From NCBI GenBank assembly GCA_031308135.1, contig JAHLJT010000631.1, forward strand, positions 264,014,925 to 264,078,924: a DNA stretch of 64,000 nt, written 5' to 3'. The translations under genes were made by a program, and so were the position numbers. This stretch comes from Acheta domesticus. Lineage: Eukaryota > Arthropoda > Insecta > Orthoptera > Gryllidae. The notes under the pieces were generated by a model. The model saw only the letters and a program-made list of their open reading frames with translations, ran no database searches and was not told the origin of the DNA. Shown here in pieces: positions 44,296-56,370 of this stretch. The first letter of the stretch is position 1. The number at the start of each line of letters is the position of its first letter.

Positions 44296-47199
44296 TTCTT
44301 TGTTTAGGTAAGAAAATATTGTTTCATATTTTAGGACTTTTATTATTAGAGCCATTAGCCCACACACATCGCTCCGAATGCTTCGCCCGTCTCGCCCTCA
44401 CGCCCTATCGGACCAGCCATGGGCGTACAACTTGGATTTCATAATGAAATGCTCATGAAGTGCAAAATATTAGATCTCATCAGAATCTTACCCGAGACAT
44501 GCTATTATCTTGGCAGATGCTCGAACCTGCCTGATAACTTTATATAAATTCCTAGATACTCTAGCCAGACTAGATAATTCTAATAATAGAATAAAACATT
44601 GCGTTCGTGCAATTTAACAATTTTATAGTGATAAGCTTTCTTATTACATTACACATTCATAAAGTGTCAATCCATTTCGTTCGTTTTCAACATCTTCATT
44701 CAAAGTTTATCATTTTCTATTTCAGATCAAGAGGCTGCAACATGCATTCATTTATTAATTTTCAATGTGTTTGCATAGGTGGCTGTGGCAGATGAACGAC
44801 TTTTAGAGTTGATGGTTCGCATCGCGAGGATCCAACAATGGGCGTCGTGTTCATTCACACTGGGTGAGTTAACTTACATTTTTCATCTTTGATCAAAGCC
44901 TTTTAAATAGAGCAAAGGCATTTCCGTTGTCGGAGTGAAGAGAGAGTATAATAATTATACTACTGAATTATATGAATGCTGTTTTTTACTTCTAAAGTGA
45001 AGGAAAAATTATTAAATAAATGAAGAAATCTGAAAATATTTAGAAAAAGTATGAACATATAATTCTTCTTTGACAGTTGCTATATCTTTCCTTGCTCGTA
45101 AGTGAGAAAGATCAATACTGTCGAAGTGGAGTACATTTATTTTACATTTAAATATCGTTTTCGATTGTTGTAGTATTTGTTTCAATTTATTGGTTTAAAT
45201 TTTACCTGCATGTACATATTAAATTGTAATTCGAAGCAAATTACTATGTTGTCCTTCTTTAGATTTGTCGGAAGAGAACACATACATTGAGAAAATATAA
45301 AGTTTTTGGTTGCAATAATTTATCTATAACACAGTAATATATTTCATTGGAAGTTTTACAAATTGTCTCGAATTTCCTTTTCCTCTTTCATGTACTAAGT
45401 GAAGGAAGGGACATTAAAATGGATATAATATAGTTCCTTAACTGCCTATTGAGTTATAGTCTCAAAATAAATCCAACTTTTCTCTTCTCATTTATTACGT
45501 ATTAAGATACATTCTGTCACAGATATATGAATTTATTGTTTTTTTATTTTTTTATCGTATTTGAAATTACTTCTACTCGTTGTGACAAAACGGTTTTCGT
45601 AAAGAACTTATATGCAGGAGAAAAATATTACTTGTCTGAAAATATATTTTCAGGGTAGTCTGTGAACTTCTACTCTAACAGTCTGTGCTCGTTCTCATCG
45701 ACGAGATTCCTTGCGACATTAATTTGATGACGGATACAAAATAGAAATAAATTGCGAGCTAAAATGTGGCTGTAAAACACTTGGAGTGCCTTCTGAACTT
45801 ATTACTTTGGTTAGATTGTAAGGATTGCGGGGATAAAGCGCACAATGTATTAGACCACAGCTGTTAGTTTGCGTCAGCACTCCGCTCTGTTAGCCCACTT
45901 TGGACCTCTGTTTGCCCAGAAACCGTTTCCGGAATGTAAACGTTGGGGAATGGCCTCGTTGCTGTTAAAAGCGATGGAAAGCTGGCATCGAACGTATTTG
46001 CAATTGCACCAGTCCAATAGACTTTGGAGAAAGAACGTAATTTGATTGTCACAGTTTTGTACATATACTCACCGTTGTAATTCGTAGCATTATTGTATAG
46101 ACTTAATACACCCTCTGAGTATTTTATTACAGTATTTTATTTTTTTTTCATTTATTTACCCAAACCTTCAGGTAATATATTATATTTACTGCTGTAAATA
46201 GTAATATTTTTAAATATCCCAGTCCAATTACAAGCACATCATTAAGTCTATTTCGCCATTTTGTTTTTAAATGAAACATTAATTTGTCTCATCATGCAAT
46301 TATATGTTTATATTACCATGTTAATCCTAGACTGAAAAAAATGACTATTGTATATGATAGAAGAAGTGTTAGCGAAAAATTTTAATTTTGCAAATAAATA
46401 TATAGACTCATCCAGACCTGAAAAAATCTCTTAATGAAATGTGAATTGATGCCTAATTTGAGGCTAGAAATATCACTGTTCACGATATACCCAAAAGCAT
46501 TTTCGATTACTCAGTATGTTTCTTCACTTAAATGGGTCTGTTTCTTTTGATTTATGACATCCAACCATGAGCATTACAGTTTTCGCTTCATTATTTTTTC
46601 GTTTTGAAGACTTGCATTTATTTACATTATTTTATATTATCTCTGTGAGAAGTGTTTATGACATCACCATTTCTGATACACAACATTGAATTAATACTTA
46701 TATTTAATTTTTTTAAAATTACTGCTTTGTATTTTAACGACGTTTACAATAATACAATTCTGTAAAGTTCCCATACCTATTACTATTAGATTTATTCATC
46801 TTCTGTAAATTGTATATAATTATTATATTAAATACCTTATATTTCGCTTTTATTTTCCGTAGTTTATTTACTAGTTAATAATAGTAGCTCGTTCGTAATA
46901 TTAGTTTTTAAACATGAGTACCTAGCCTAATGAGTTTTCAATATAAAATCTATATTCAATAATTCAAATTACAGAATTATGGTATTTCGTAATTTGTATA
47001 ATAAATATAAATATAAGTATAAATTCTATATTTCTATGTAAAATACCATGTAATTACGAACAGTACTCATTTATTCATAATTTATCGAATATGACAGTTA
47101 ATATGTTACATAAATTGAACATTTGATTTTGAGTATTCACCGTTACAGGGTTATGACTATTTTATTTCTATCTCATCTGGATCCAACAAAGCAATAAGT
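44296..47199. other. AT-rich non-coding stretch
   Basis: Long AT-rich DNA without recognised genes. One splice-bounded open segment at 44779-44863 is discussed as a finding. A small inverted pair around atggtattt lies at about 46980-47050. Confidence 0.5.
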
Positions 47200-48340
47200 T
47201 ATAGTAAACTGACCAATTTCGTTCCACGAAATTTCTCGTAACCGCCTCCTAAGCTCGGTCCCCCCGAAACACAGGGGAGCAGAAGCTTCACGACTGCGTC
47301 GTCCTTCCGCGGTGAAAGGGAGCCTATTGTGCTCTGCTTTGCGGTTGTATCTCCTACAAGGACTAAAGATACGCGGCAACCCGCATCACTGTTGCGCGTT
47401 GCGGGCTATCGCTCTAGCCCCTGTTAAGGCGCGGATTCGCAGGCTGTTCCCTGGCGGTGTCCTTTACTGACCTCTCGCCCTTTGTTGCTCGACGTCCATG
47501 TCATCCCGCTGACCCCTGGCACCGTTGTTTCCTTCCCCCACCACCTTCCGGGCGCTCAGCATTTCGATTTTCCTCAGCCAGGTTTCTCTCTCGCCACCTC
47601 AACTCTGCAATCCTGCATCACGTCTCGTGAAGACCTGTCTTTATACCACTCACCCGATCTGTATTCCTTCACCAATTCATTTTTATTATTTTTTAGAACA
47701 TTTCTATCCAGGAAAGCATTATTTTTTATCTATTTATCCCACTTTCCTCACATTTCCACTCAATATTCCATAATTTATTTTCTTTTTTCTCCGCTGTTGT
47801 TCTCGCGTACAGACTTTCTCCGCATCCAGACCGCCATTCTGTACTCTGATTTTTTTATCTCTATTCATCCCTTTTGTTCCTTTACCATCTTTTATCAAAA
47901 TCTGTTTTCTTTCTTCTTTTCATTTACTTCCATTTTGACAGATTACGACTATTTTCATAAAATTATTCTCTTTTTTCCTCTATTGTCTTCTTCTCTTCCA
48001 ACTTTTATCCTTGCAACATGACAAACCCCCGAAGTTGTCTTCTTGTTGTTCTGTCCATTTGGCTATTTCTCTTGCCTTACTTCAGGCCACATCTTCGTTA
48101 ATAAATTCGCCACTTTCTGTCTCTACTTCCTTGACTTAATCCCTCTGCTTTCAGGGACCACGCGTTTTACTTCAGCTCGCTGCTTGGTCTTTGTAACCCC
48201 TGAGAGGCTCAGTACGGCATTATTTGGTAGCCCAAAGGGACACAGTTGCGCTTTGTTCCCGGAAAGGGAGAAACCGCAAAACGAAATGACATTCTCAATG
48301 CCTGTGATCCATCAACGTCCCATTAAATAGAGCGCGCATT
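47200..48340 (+). other. Pyrimidine-rich block
   Basis: 47480-48030 is strongly C/T-rich on the plus strand and carries a 179-codon open frame dominated by Ser/Phe/Leu/Pro/Ile, with no domain. The flanks 47200-47480 and 48160-48340 are more balanced and GC-richer. It is probably an old repeat of unknown type. Confidence 0.4.
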
Positions 48341-50443
48341 TGAAGTTACAGTGAGCCATTTTTTGGGAGATATTGATTCAATTAAAAACTGTAGAACTTC
48401 TATAATGCATTAAACCCTAGTGCAAAGAAAGAGAAAAGTGAATTTTTTAGCAGAGTTGAACATGTGACACGAAAGCTAAACTCATATTTACAGAAAAAGA
48501 CTATATCAAATCGCGTTAACGATTTATTAGTTTTTTGTACTTATTTGTTACTACTCCCCTAAGTAAGTCTTTAAATACAAGACGGGATGGTTAAGTAAAA
48601 ATTATAGCCATAATCTTCTCTATGAGTGTTCTTTTCAGTTGAATGCGTTGGTAGCTGTTTATAAACAGACTTGTCGGAAAATAGCGAAAGAAACTCGCTA
48701 AAAACTATATTTTTGTAATTATAGTACTTAAACAGTGATTTAGCTCTGTAGCACAGGGTCATCTAAATATCGAATAAAGAACAATGGCCGTTAAAAATCA
48801 CAGCAAATGCTTAACATTGTGTGACGGACTTTTATGTTTATCGTTTGCCTTTACTCTTCAATCAAACAGTTTATGACACGTTACTCCAATACTGCATTTG
48901 CGGAAGAACTTCAAAACAATAGGATAACATTGAAGGTACACTGAAAATGATATGACTAAAAAACATACCAACTTACATAAAAAAATCAATATTTTCATGC
49001 TCGTAATGCACCTTTTAACATAGTTTTGTACGTTTAAAAATCTTTTCCTGTCGTTCACGATGGTAGTCTTACACATTTAATGATTCCCCGAACATTTCTC
49101 TGCCAACATTTATTTCAAATAAAATTGTACGCTTTTTCATACGCAGTTTATTTGAACGGCATTAAACTCCCGACAGCCTTCAAACGGCCTCACTCATTTT
49201 CTTAAGTATGTCGTCAGAAGTAACATTTTCTTCATTTTCGAACACTTTTTTATGGAATTATGAGACTCGGACTTTATGTGACGATGATTCCACCAGCATC
49301 ATACAAGCGTCACGTTTCGCAAACAGTACACTAAACATTGACAAGGAGGATGTCAAGAAACGACGAGTTTACAATTTATATTTTTGTATTACTAAACAAT
49401 TACGTGTTACCGTCTATGAGTCTTTAAGAACTCGTCTGGTTAACTACTCGTCTTGACTATCGCTAAGCCTCTTTCTAAACGTTAATATTGCGACCTTGAG
49501 CTTAAAAACTCCGTTAGAAGACATGGTACACAAACGCATTTTTGCCATCCACCATCTACAAAGCAGAAGCTACACACTCTGCAATGCCTCCAAATCAGGA
49601 ACTAATGAGAAAACTTTTAATAATATAATACAGATATAAATGAATATGTAGTAATTTAGTAGAACAATCATGACAGAAAAAAAGTTTTATCTCACCATTT
49701 TAGCAGAAAGTGTTTTTAATCTATATTTTTAAGTCTATGGCAGTTATGTGCTTCAGGTTGATATGAAATAATATATAAAAGCATTGTGGTAATTTCGAAT
49801 TACTCTAATTTTATTATCTGTGAACCAAAACAAGATTTTATATATATTATGTTCAATGTTCGGGAGGTTGCAGTTTTGTGTAAACGAGCTACCAATTTCG
49901 TGATTTAATAATTTCGTTAATTTTAACGTTAACGTAAATTTTATGCGCTACTGTACTTAAGTTTCCGTTGTTAATACTGAGGACTTAATACTTTATTTGG
50001 AATGTTCGTTGCAGTGAACACCTAATAGCATAGTCGTTTACACGAATTAAAAAAATATTATGTACATGTAGATTGATCCATTGTTCTTTATATCTTCTCA
50101 GTAACAAACTCCACATGTGTACTTCATCCAGGTTTGTCAGATCCCTGAGTTATACAAGCACACTTCAATTGCAGATATTTGCGTTAGTCATTTGCTTTTG
50201 TTTTTATAGAGGCCCGGCCTATTATCTGTGTGCTTCACATAAACAAGTTCAACTTTTGTAATTGCATTATGCTTTGTCACCATTTATAACAACACTAAGG
50301 AAAAAGAAAAACGTTCACACTTTCTTCCTGGTCACAGCGCCATATTGAAGTTCTCACGTGAGTTATTGAGGTACACACGTGAAGTAAGGAGTGTGGCCGC
50401 GATATTTTGTCTTATAAAATATGTTGTTGCGGGCGAGGAAACA
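48341..50443. other. AT-rich non-coding stretch up to the gap
   Basis: Nothing recognised. An 82-codon open frame at 49208-49456 starts MSSEVTFSSFSNTF and has no known domain. Confidence 0.45.
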
Positions 50444-51443
50444 NNNNNNNNNNNNNNNNNNNNNNNNNNNNNNNNNNNNNNNNNNNNNNNNNNNNNNNNN
50501 NNNNNNNNNNNNNNNNNNNNNNNNNNNNNNNNNNNNNNNNNNNNNNNNNNNNNNNNNNNNNNNNNNNNNNNNNNNNNNNNNNNNNNNNNNNNNNNNNNNN
50601 NNNNNNNNNNNNNNNNNNNNNNNNNNNNNNNNNNNNNNNNNNNNNNNNNNNNNNNNNNNNNNNNNNNNNNNNNNNNNNNNNNNNNNNNNNNNNNNNNNNN
50701 NNNNNNNNNNNNNNNNNNNNNNNNNNNNNNNNNNNNNNNNNNNNNNNNNNNNNNNNNNNNNNNNNNNNNNNNNNNNNNNNNNNNNNNNNNNNNNNNNNNN
50801 NNNNNNNNNNNNNNNNNNNNNNNNNNNNNNNNNNNNNNNNNNNNNNNNNNNNNNNNNNNNNNNNNNNNNNNNNNNNNNNNNNNNNNNNNNNNNNNNNNNN
50901 NNNNNNNNNNNNNNNNNNNNNNNNNNNNNNNNNNNNNNNNNNNNNNNNNNNNNNNNNNNNNNNNNNNNNNNNNNNNNNNNNNNNNNNNNNNNNNNNNNNN
51001 NNNNNNNNNNNNNNNNNNNNNNNNNNNNNNNNNNNNNNNNNNNNNNNNNNNNNNNNNNNNNNNNNNNNNNNNNNNNNNNNNNNNNNNNNNNNNNNNNNNN
51101 NNNNNNNNNNNNNNNNNNNNNNNNNNNNNNNNNNNNNNNNNNNNNNNNNNNNNNNNNNNNNNNNNNNNNNNNNNNNNNNNNNNNNNNNNNNNNNNNNNNN
51201 NNNNNNNNNNNNNNNNNNNNNNNNNNNNNNNNNNNNNNNNNNNNNNNNNNNNNNNNNNNNNNNNNNNNNNNNNNNNNNNNNNNNNNNNNNNNNNNNNNNN
51301 NNNNNNNNNNNNNNNNNNNNNNNNNNNNNNNNNNNNNNNNNNNNNNNNNNNNNNNNNNNNNNNNNNNNNNNNNNNNNNNNNNNNNNNNNNNNNNNNNNNN
51401 NNNNNNNNNNNNNNNNNNNNNNNNNNNNNNNNNNNNNNNNNNN
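50444..51443. other. Assembly gap (1000 N)
   Basis: Exactly 1000 unknown bases, the size of a placeholder gap, so the real length is unknown. The missing DNA should include the 5' part of the Penelope-like element. Confidence 1.
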
Positions 51444-51463
51444 CTGCCTGCCGACCAGGCTGA

Positions 51464-53296
51464 CTACATACGCAGAGAATCGGCTCGTTTCTGGCCCATT
51501 CTAAATTGCCACGTAGTAATTTGCCACGCGAGGAGCGTTTAGCGTTGCGCGAACTACGTAAGCGTGAGGACATCGTTGTAGTACCGGCAGATAAAGGCAA
51601 TGCCACGGTGGTCATGAAAACTATTGACTACCATTCTAAAGTTGAGGCGTTGCTGACAGATCAGGCCTATACTGTTCTGCAAAGTAATCCCGTTCGTAAG
51701 CTGAGGGGAGAGGTCGCGGCACGGATCAACAACTCGGCTGCTATAGAGTCGGAGGCCAAACCTAGGTTAAAACGTGGCAACCACTGTATTCCTAGGCTTT
51801 ATGGTCTTCCTAAGATACATAAGCCCGACGTGCCACTGCGCCCCATTGTGAGCGCTATTAACTCCCCCACCCACCCTCTTGCCCGCTATGTGACCGATAA
51901 ACTGCAGCCTTTGACTGACGACATCAAGTCAGCTGTCAGGAATTCGGCCCACCTTATTGACATTCTTAAGGAGCTCCGCATAAATGACTCGGACATCCTC
52001 GTCAGCTTCGATGTCACGTCTTTGTTCACTATGGTTCCAGTGGACGAGGCGGCCACTGTCATACGCAGAAAACTTTGCTCCCGTGGGCTCACGTCGGAAT
52101 GGGCCGACTTAGCTGAGTTCTGTCTCACGTCCACTTTCTTCCAATACCGAGAGCAATTATATGCTCAAGTTGAAGGAGCGGCCATGGGTTCTCCCCTCTC
52201 TCCAGTTGTGGCTAACCTGTTTATGGAGGCCTTTGAAACGGAGGCCCTGGAGAATGCCCCACTAAAACCAACTGTTTGGCTCCGGTACGTGGACGATACA
52301 CTAGTAGTGTGGCCCCACGGTCCTCACACCTTAGCTGACTTCCTCCAGCACCTTAACAACACACACCCTAAGATTAAGTTTACGATGGAGGTGGAAAATG
52401 AGGGAAAATTACCTTTCCTTGACGTGCTGGTGAGTCGGAAAGCGAACGGCAGACTAGGACACAGTGTTTACCGTAAACCCACTCATACAAACCGTTATTT
52501 GCATGCCGGCTCTCACCATCACCCGGCAACTAAACGGGGGGTTTTGAAAACTCTGGCCATCAGAGCAATTAGAGTGTGTGATAAGGAATCGTTGGACTCT
52601 GAAATGGAGCTCCTAAAGACCACATTTCGTGCTAACGGATACAGCGCTAGCGCTGCCAACCAAGCGGTACGGCAGGCTACGACCACTTCCAACACGGTCG
52701 ATATCACCACACCTAGTGACAATACCAACCGAACTATAGCCACTCTACCGTATATACGAGGTGTCACCGATAAGATTGGCAAGCTATTGAGCCGCTTTGA
52801 TATAAAGACGGCCTACAAAGCCCAGGAAAAACTTGGGCAAAAGCTTGTACGCGTGAAAGATCGCGTCCCTCCCCTTATGTCATCAGGGGTATACGAGATC
52901 CCATGCAGCTGCGGCCATAGTTACATTGGCGAGACGGGACGCACAGTAGATGAACGCCTCCGGGAACATATTCGTCATTATAAATACAATAATACGAATA
53001 AATCGGCCATAGCATTGCACGCATGGAAAACTGGCCATGCCATCTTATTTGATGACACTCGCCTCTTAGCCAGAGAAGACCGCTGGGGTACGAGGAGGGT
53101 AAAAGAGGCGATGGAAATAATTAAACACCCGCATAATCTTAATGCTGACCAAGGCATTCGTCTTCACGATGCCTGGAAACACCTATTTTACCAGGACGTC
53201 CGGTCTCGAACGGACGCGGTCCTAGCTGCTCCCCTACGTCCGGCAACGGACGGAGCGCCGTCCGTCAACAGCGCACCGCGGAGAGCCCGGCCCTGA
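51464..53296 (+). CDS. Penelope-like reverse transcriptase with GIY-YIG endonuclease
   Basis: The frame is open from 51464 to the TGA at 53294; no ATG start is visible because the N-terminus lies upstream. Counting residues from 51506, the landmarks are VVPADKGNATVVM (about 28), LYGLPKIHKP and LRPIVSAINSP, FDVTSLFTMVP (catalytic Asp), AMGSPLSPVVANLFME, RYVDDTLV (about 260, catalytic Asp pair) and LPFLDV. Near residue 460 comes GVYEIPCSCGHSYIGETGR, the GIY-YIG nuclease start with its Cys-rich insert, then further nuclease residues (Arg, HAW, NLN). All catalytic motifs are intact across 596 codons. Upstream, the expected reading continues in another frame at 51444-51490, so a one-base frameshift lies at about 51485-51495. 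Confidence 0.85.
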   Translation, partial: LHTQRIGSFLAHSKLPRSNLPREERLALRELRKREDIVVVPADKGNATVVMKTIDYHSKVEALLTDQAYTVLQSNPVRKLRGEVAARINNSAAIESEAKPRLKRGNHCIPRLYGLPKIHKPDVPLRPIVSAINSPTHPLARYVTDKLQPLTDDIKSAVRNSAHLIDILKELRINDSDILVSFDVTSLFTMVPVDEAATVIRRKLCSRGLTSEWADLAEFCLTSTFFQYREQLYAQVEGAAMGSPLSPVVANLFMEAFETEALENAPLKPTVWLRYVDDTLVVWPHGPHTLADFLQHLNNTHPKIKFTMEVENEGKLPFLDVLVSRKANGRLGHSVYRKPTHTNRYLHAGSHHHPATKRGVLKTLAIRAIRVCDKESLDSEMELLKTTFRANGYSASAANQAVRQATTTSNTVDITTPSDNTNRTIATLPYIRGVTDKIGKLLSRFDIKTAYKAQEKLGQKLVRVKDRVPPLMSSGVYEIPCSCGHSYIGETGRTVDERLREHIRHYKYNNTNKSAIALHAWKTGHAILFDDTRLLAREDRWGTRRVKEAMEIIKHPHNLNADQGIRLHDAWKHLFYQDVRSRTDAVLAAPLRPATDGAPSVNSAPRRARP

Positions 53297-53410
53297 TTGG
53301 CCGGTGCACTCTCTCCGCATTGGCCGACCACCCGGCCAACCGGTACACAGGTAGAAGGGGAACGTAGCCCTATATTAACCCGTGCACAGTACAGCTCCGT
53401 GCATTACGCC

Positions 53411-53470
53411 CTGAGGAAGGTCGCAGAATGGCGACCGAAACGTCGGCACCTTTGCCATGGACGCGGCGTC
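53411..53470 (+). ncRNA. Degenerate hammerhead-ribozyme-like motif
   Basis: The core box ctgagga (53411-53417) is followed by one extra A, then a perfect 6-bp stem II, ggtcgc with gcgacc (53419-53424, 53431-53436). The core gaa (53437-53439) follows. A 5-bp stem III, acgtc with ggcgt (53440-53444, 53465-53469), ends in gtc, the usual cleavage triplet, at 53470. I cannot find stem I, and the extra A is abnormal, so activity is doubtful. Hammerheads are known in Penelope-like elements. Confidence 0.5.
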
Positions 53471-53557
53471 ACCCGGACAGCCAACTTAATATTGACTCCG
53501 GCCGCGGAAGCCTACGCTCTCAATAACGTAATGTTTTTCTGCGAAGGGGAATAAAAG

Positions 53558-54185
53558 GAAATAATTCAGAAATATTTATCTAATAGAAGAAAAGGGACGA
53601 TATGAGACCCATTTTGTGGCCACTCACTTGGTAATTGCAAATTAAATATATTGACAGCAATTCACGGCGAGAAATGGAAAACGAAAAAAGAAGTGGTGAA
53701 CACTCCTACTCGGCACATTCAACATTCCAAGGAAAAGATTGCAGATAGAACATACATATTTCTACTTGTATTGGATTCTTTTGATCTACAAAGAAACATT
53801 TCTAACACTTTTAATTTTCTCCAAGTTATTCGCCTGGCTGCATTTAGCAGTACCCATAAAAATCTGAAAATACATTTTTTAGCTCTTTCAGCGTTTCCCA
53901 TTTCCAGTCTTCATCTTAACGGGGGGATTGAGAGTCGAAGAAGCGCGAGTAGAAACTTCCGGAATATGAGAAGCACGGTTCCCCATGTCCCCGTGGGCCA
54001 CACCCATCTCGCGTCGTGCGTGCAGCCGCGCGGGCGCGTGCGTGGGTTTCGCTGGGACGCGCGCGACCGCACGCCCCCGAGGGCGGGGCCGATTTATGCC
54101 CGCGCATGCACTGCGCAGCGCCAGCGTAATTCACCGACGGAGCGGGGCCAGGAGCCTCCAACGCTCTTACACTCCCCGCTCCGCC
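53558..54185. other. Non-coding stretch
   Basis: AT-rich to about 53920, then a GC-rich patch at 53990-54170 leading into the minisatellite. No gene recognised. Confidence 0.45.
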
Positions 54186-54590
54186 CGCCACACTTCGCTC
54201 CACTTCGCTCCGCCCCGCTCCGCCCCGCTCCGCCCCGCTCCGCCCCGCTCCGCCCCCGCTCCGCCCCCGCTCCGCCCCCGTTCCGCCCCCGCTCCGCCCC
54301 CGCTCCGCCCCCGCTCCGCCCCCGCTCCGCCCCCGCTCCGCCCCCGCTCCGCCCCCGCTCCGCCCCCGCTCCGCCCCCGCTCCGCCCCCGCTCCGCCCCC
54401 GCTCCGCCCCCGCTCCGCCCCCGCTCCGCCCCCGCTCCGCCCCCGCTCCGCCCCCGCTCCGCCCCCGCTCCGCCCCCGCTCCGCCACGCTCCGCCACGCT
54501 CCGCCACGCTCCGCCCCCGCTCCGCCCCGCTCTGCCCCGCTCCGCCCCGCTCCGCCCCGCTCCGCCCCGCTCCGCTCCATCCTGCTGTAT
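54186..54590. repeat. 10/11-bp C-rich minisatellite
   Basis: The core is about 22 copies of cgcccccgctc (11 bp), flanked on both sides by a 10-bp version cgccccgctc, with a few cgccacgctc units near 54480-54510. The strand has almost no A and few T. Frames of 137-489 codons (Pro/Arg/Ser/Ala on plus, Gly/Arg/Ala/Glu on minus) are repeat artefacts. Confidence 0.95.
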
Positions 54591-55120
54591 CAAGCTCCGC
54601 CTCGCGTCACCCCGACCCGCTTCTCTCAGTCTCATCCTACCCCTTTCCGCCCGCTCTGATCTTTGACACAGTCGTCCCTCACTCGCCCTGCCCCTCTCAG
54701 ATCACACTCGCTCCATCTCGCCTCCCCGCTCCGCCTCACATTGCCGGTCCTTCTCAACCACACTTCCTCCACCCCACTCCACTCTACCTCGCCCCGTTCT
54801 TTTCCCCATTCTGCTCCGACCCGCTACGCCTCATTCCATCCTGTTTTGGTTGCCTCGCCTTACTGAACCTCCCCTCCCCTGGCCCCCGCCCCGCTCCGCT
54901 GCGCTCTGCCGCACCCCACACCTCCCAACCCGCTTGGCCACCCCTTTCCTGCTCCACCGCGCTCCGTCCCGCTCTACCGCGCCCCACATCTCTTTCCCCT
55001 CCATCTTGGCCCTCTCCCTCCCCAAACGATTGCAGGTTCTGCCTCTCCTCTCCGCTGCACCCCACCTCTCCTTGCTCAGCCTGCGATTTTTATGGGCCCT
55101 ATCGATACGCGGAGATTTAA
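54591..55120. other. C-rich flank of the minisatellite
   Basis: Pyrimidine-rich sequence with scattered ccgctc-like remnants, probably decayed repeat. No gene. Confidence 0.5.
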
Positions 55121-56229
55121 CGCCTCAGACGGCATGTGTTAGTTGTAGATTTTCGCAGGGAAGCGAAAGGTTATTACGCAGACCTTCCTCTCCCTTTCCC
55201 AAGAGGGGGAATTATTTGCGAACGCCCCCCGAAGAACGCTGTAATCCTGAAATGTGGAATCTTTGTGATTGGGTGAGTAGAAGGGGAAGGGGAAGCGGCG
55301 TGAGATTTAATGGTTGAATGGGAGGGAGAGAGAGAGAGAGGAAGTAAGTTGGAATTGTAAGATGTTGAGGTAGTATTTCTAAAAACGGTGACCTGATTAC
55401 AAGTGTCTCCCTTTGAACAGAGAAATGTTAAAATACGTGTTCCCTTTCCAATTTTTAATGATTCGAATTGCATGCAAAAAGTTTCTTTTCAATAACACTT
55501 AATGAGATTTTACTTCCAACAGATTAGTTGTCCTGGATCTGCTGTACTTTCCGTTGTACTGATTTTATTTTCGTATCTGGTATGAATACAAATAGTTTTA
55601 GAATTATTATATAGTTTATGAATTCGAACATATTACGCCGTATGGCGACAAAATTAAATTTTACAGCATAATTTCCTATGCTGTTAAAATTCAACTTGTC
55701 CAATAGAAATATATAACACTTCGAAAACTATTTATCAGGATTTTTCTTTTCAACTTTACATCTTCATTTCAACTTGTTTTTCTGATCACTAAAATTCTCC
55801 TTGCAAATAAATGAATTATTTACTTGAACACAAACAATAAAAGAAATGTTTGTAGGATAGTTTGTGAAAATCAAAAATTGATTTTGAGACGCAGTTGAGA
55901 TGCTGACGTGTGTACGTGTGTAAGGAGTTACATTAGTGTATTTTCCACGGAAAATTTGGAAAGAAAATTTCGAGAGTAATAGTTTTTATATATTTTTTTT
56001 CATGTAAAAAGAAACGAATTATTCTTTAAAGTTATGTTGGAAATTGTAGAGTTCAAAAGTAATAAGCTACATTTACTATGTGGGGACAAAGCTAATAAAA
56101 CATGAAAGAAGAAAAAATAGGATATGAAAACAGGATACGAGGTTGCCACCCTTAACAGTGCCATGGATATTGTATGAATAACCAATTATTTATTCACAGT
56201 TTATCCGTAAAATAGCTTGGTAAATATAA
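55121..56229. other. Non-coding stretch
   Basis: AT-rich; nothing recognised. A short GA run lies at about 55322-55340. Confidence 0.45.
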
Positions 56230-56370
56230 ATGCTAAAAGGATGGACAATACAAGACTACCGAAATTAGCATTACTCTATCAACCACATGGAAGAACGACG
56301 TGGGCAGATCTAAAAACGATAGAAGGAAAACTTGTGAAGCCAGAACAGTCTCACGCCTAATCTATGAAGT
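56230..56370 (+). mobile_element. LINE C-terminal remnant
   Basis: A conceptual reading RMDNTRLPKLALLYQPHGRTTWADLKTIE resembles the 'R-x-D-x-R-x-P-K ... GRR-x-GRP' C-terminus of insect LINEs, as at 40740-41010. It is short, and the ends are undefined. Confidence 0.5.

Larger units (their letters stand above)
51444..53557 (+). mobile_element. Penelope-like retroelement (5' end in the gap)
   Basis: The element enters from the gap and contains the reverse transcriptase/GIY-YIG reading frame, a GC-rich 3' UTR of about 260 bp and a hammerhead-like motif. Its GC content is higher than the flanks. It probably ends near 53557 before AT-rich DNA. Whether it has the tandem or pseudo-LTR arrangement typical of the class cannot be judged because of the gap. 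Confidence 0.85.

Noticed and set aside
50332..51615. Long open frames running through the 1000-N gap
   Set aside because: Unknown bases cannot contain stops, so the frames are artefacts of the placeholder.
53651..55120. 489-codon plus-strand frame and several Gly/Arg/Ala-rich minus-strand frames
   Set aside because: Driven by the 10/11-bp C-rich array; the parts outside the array have no recognisable domain.
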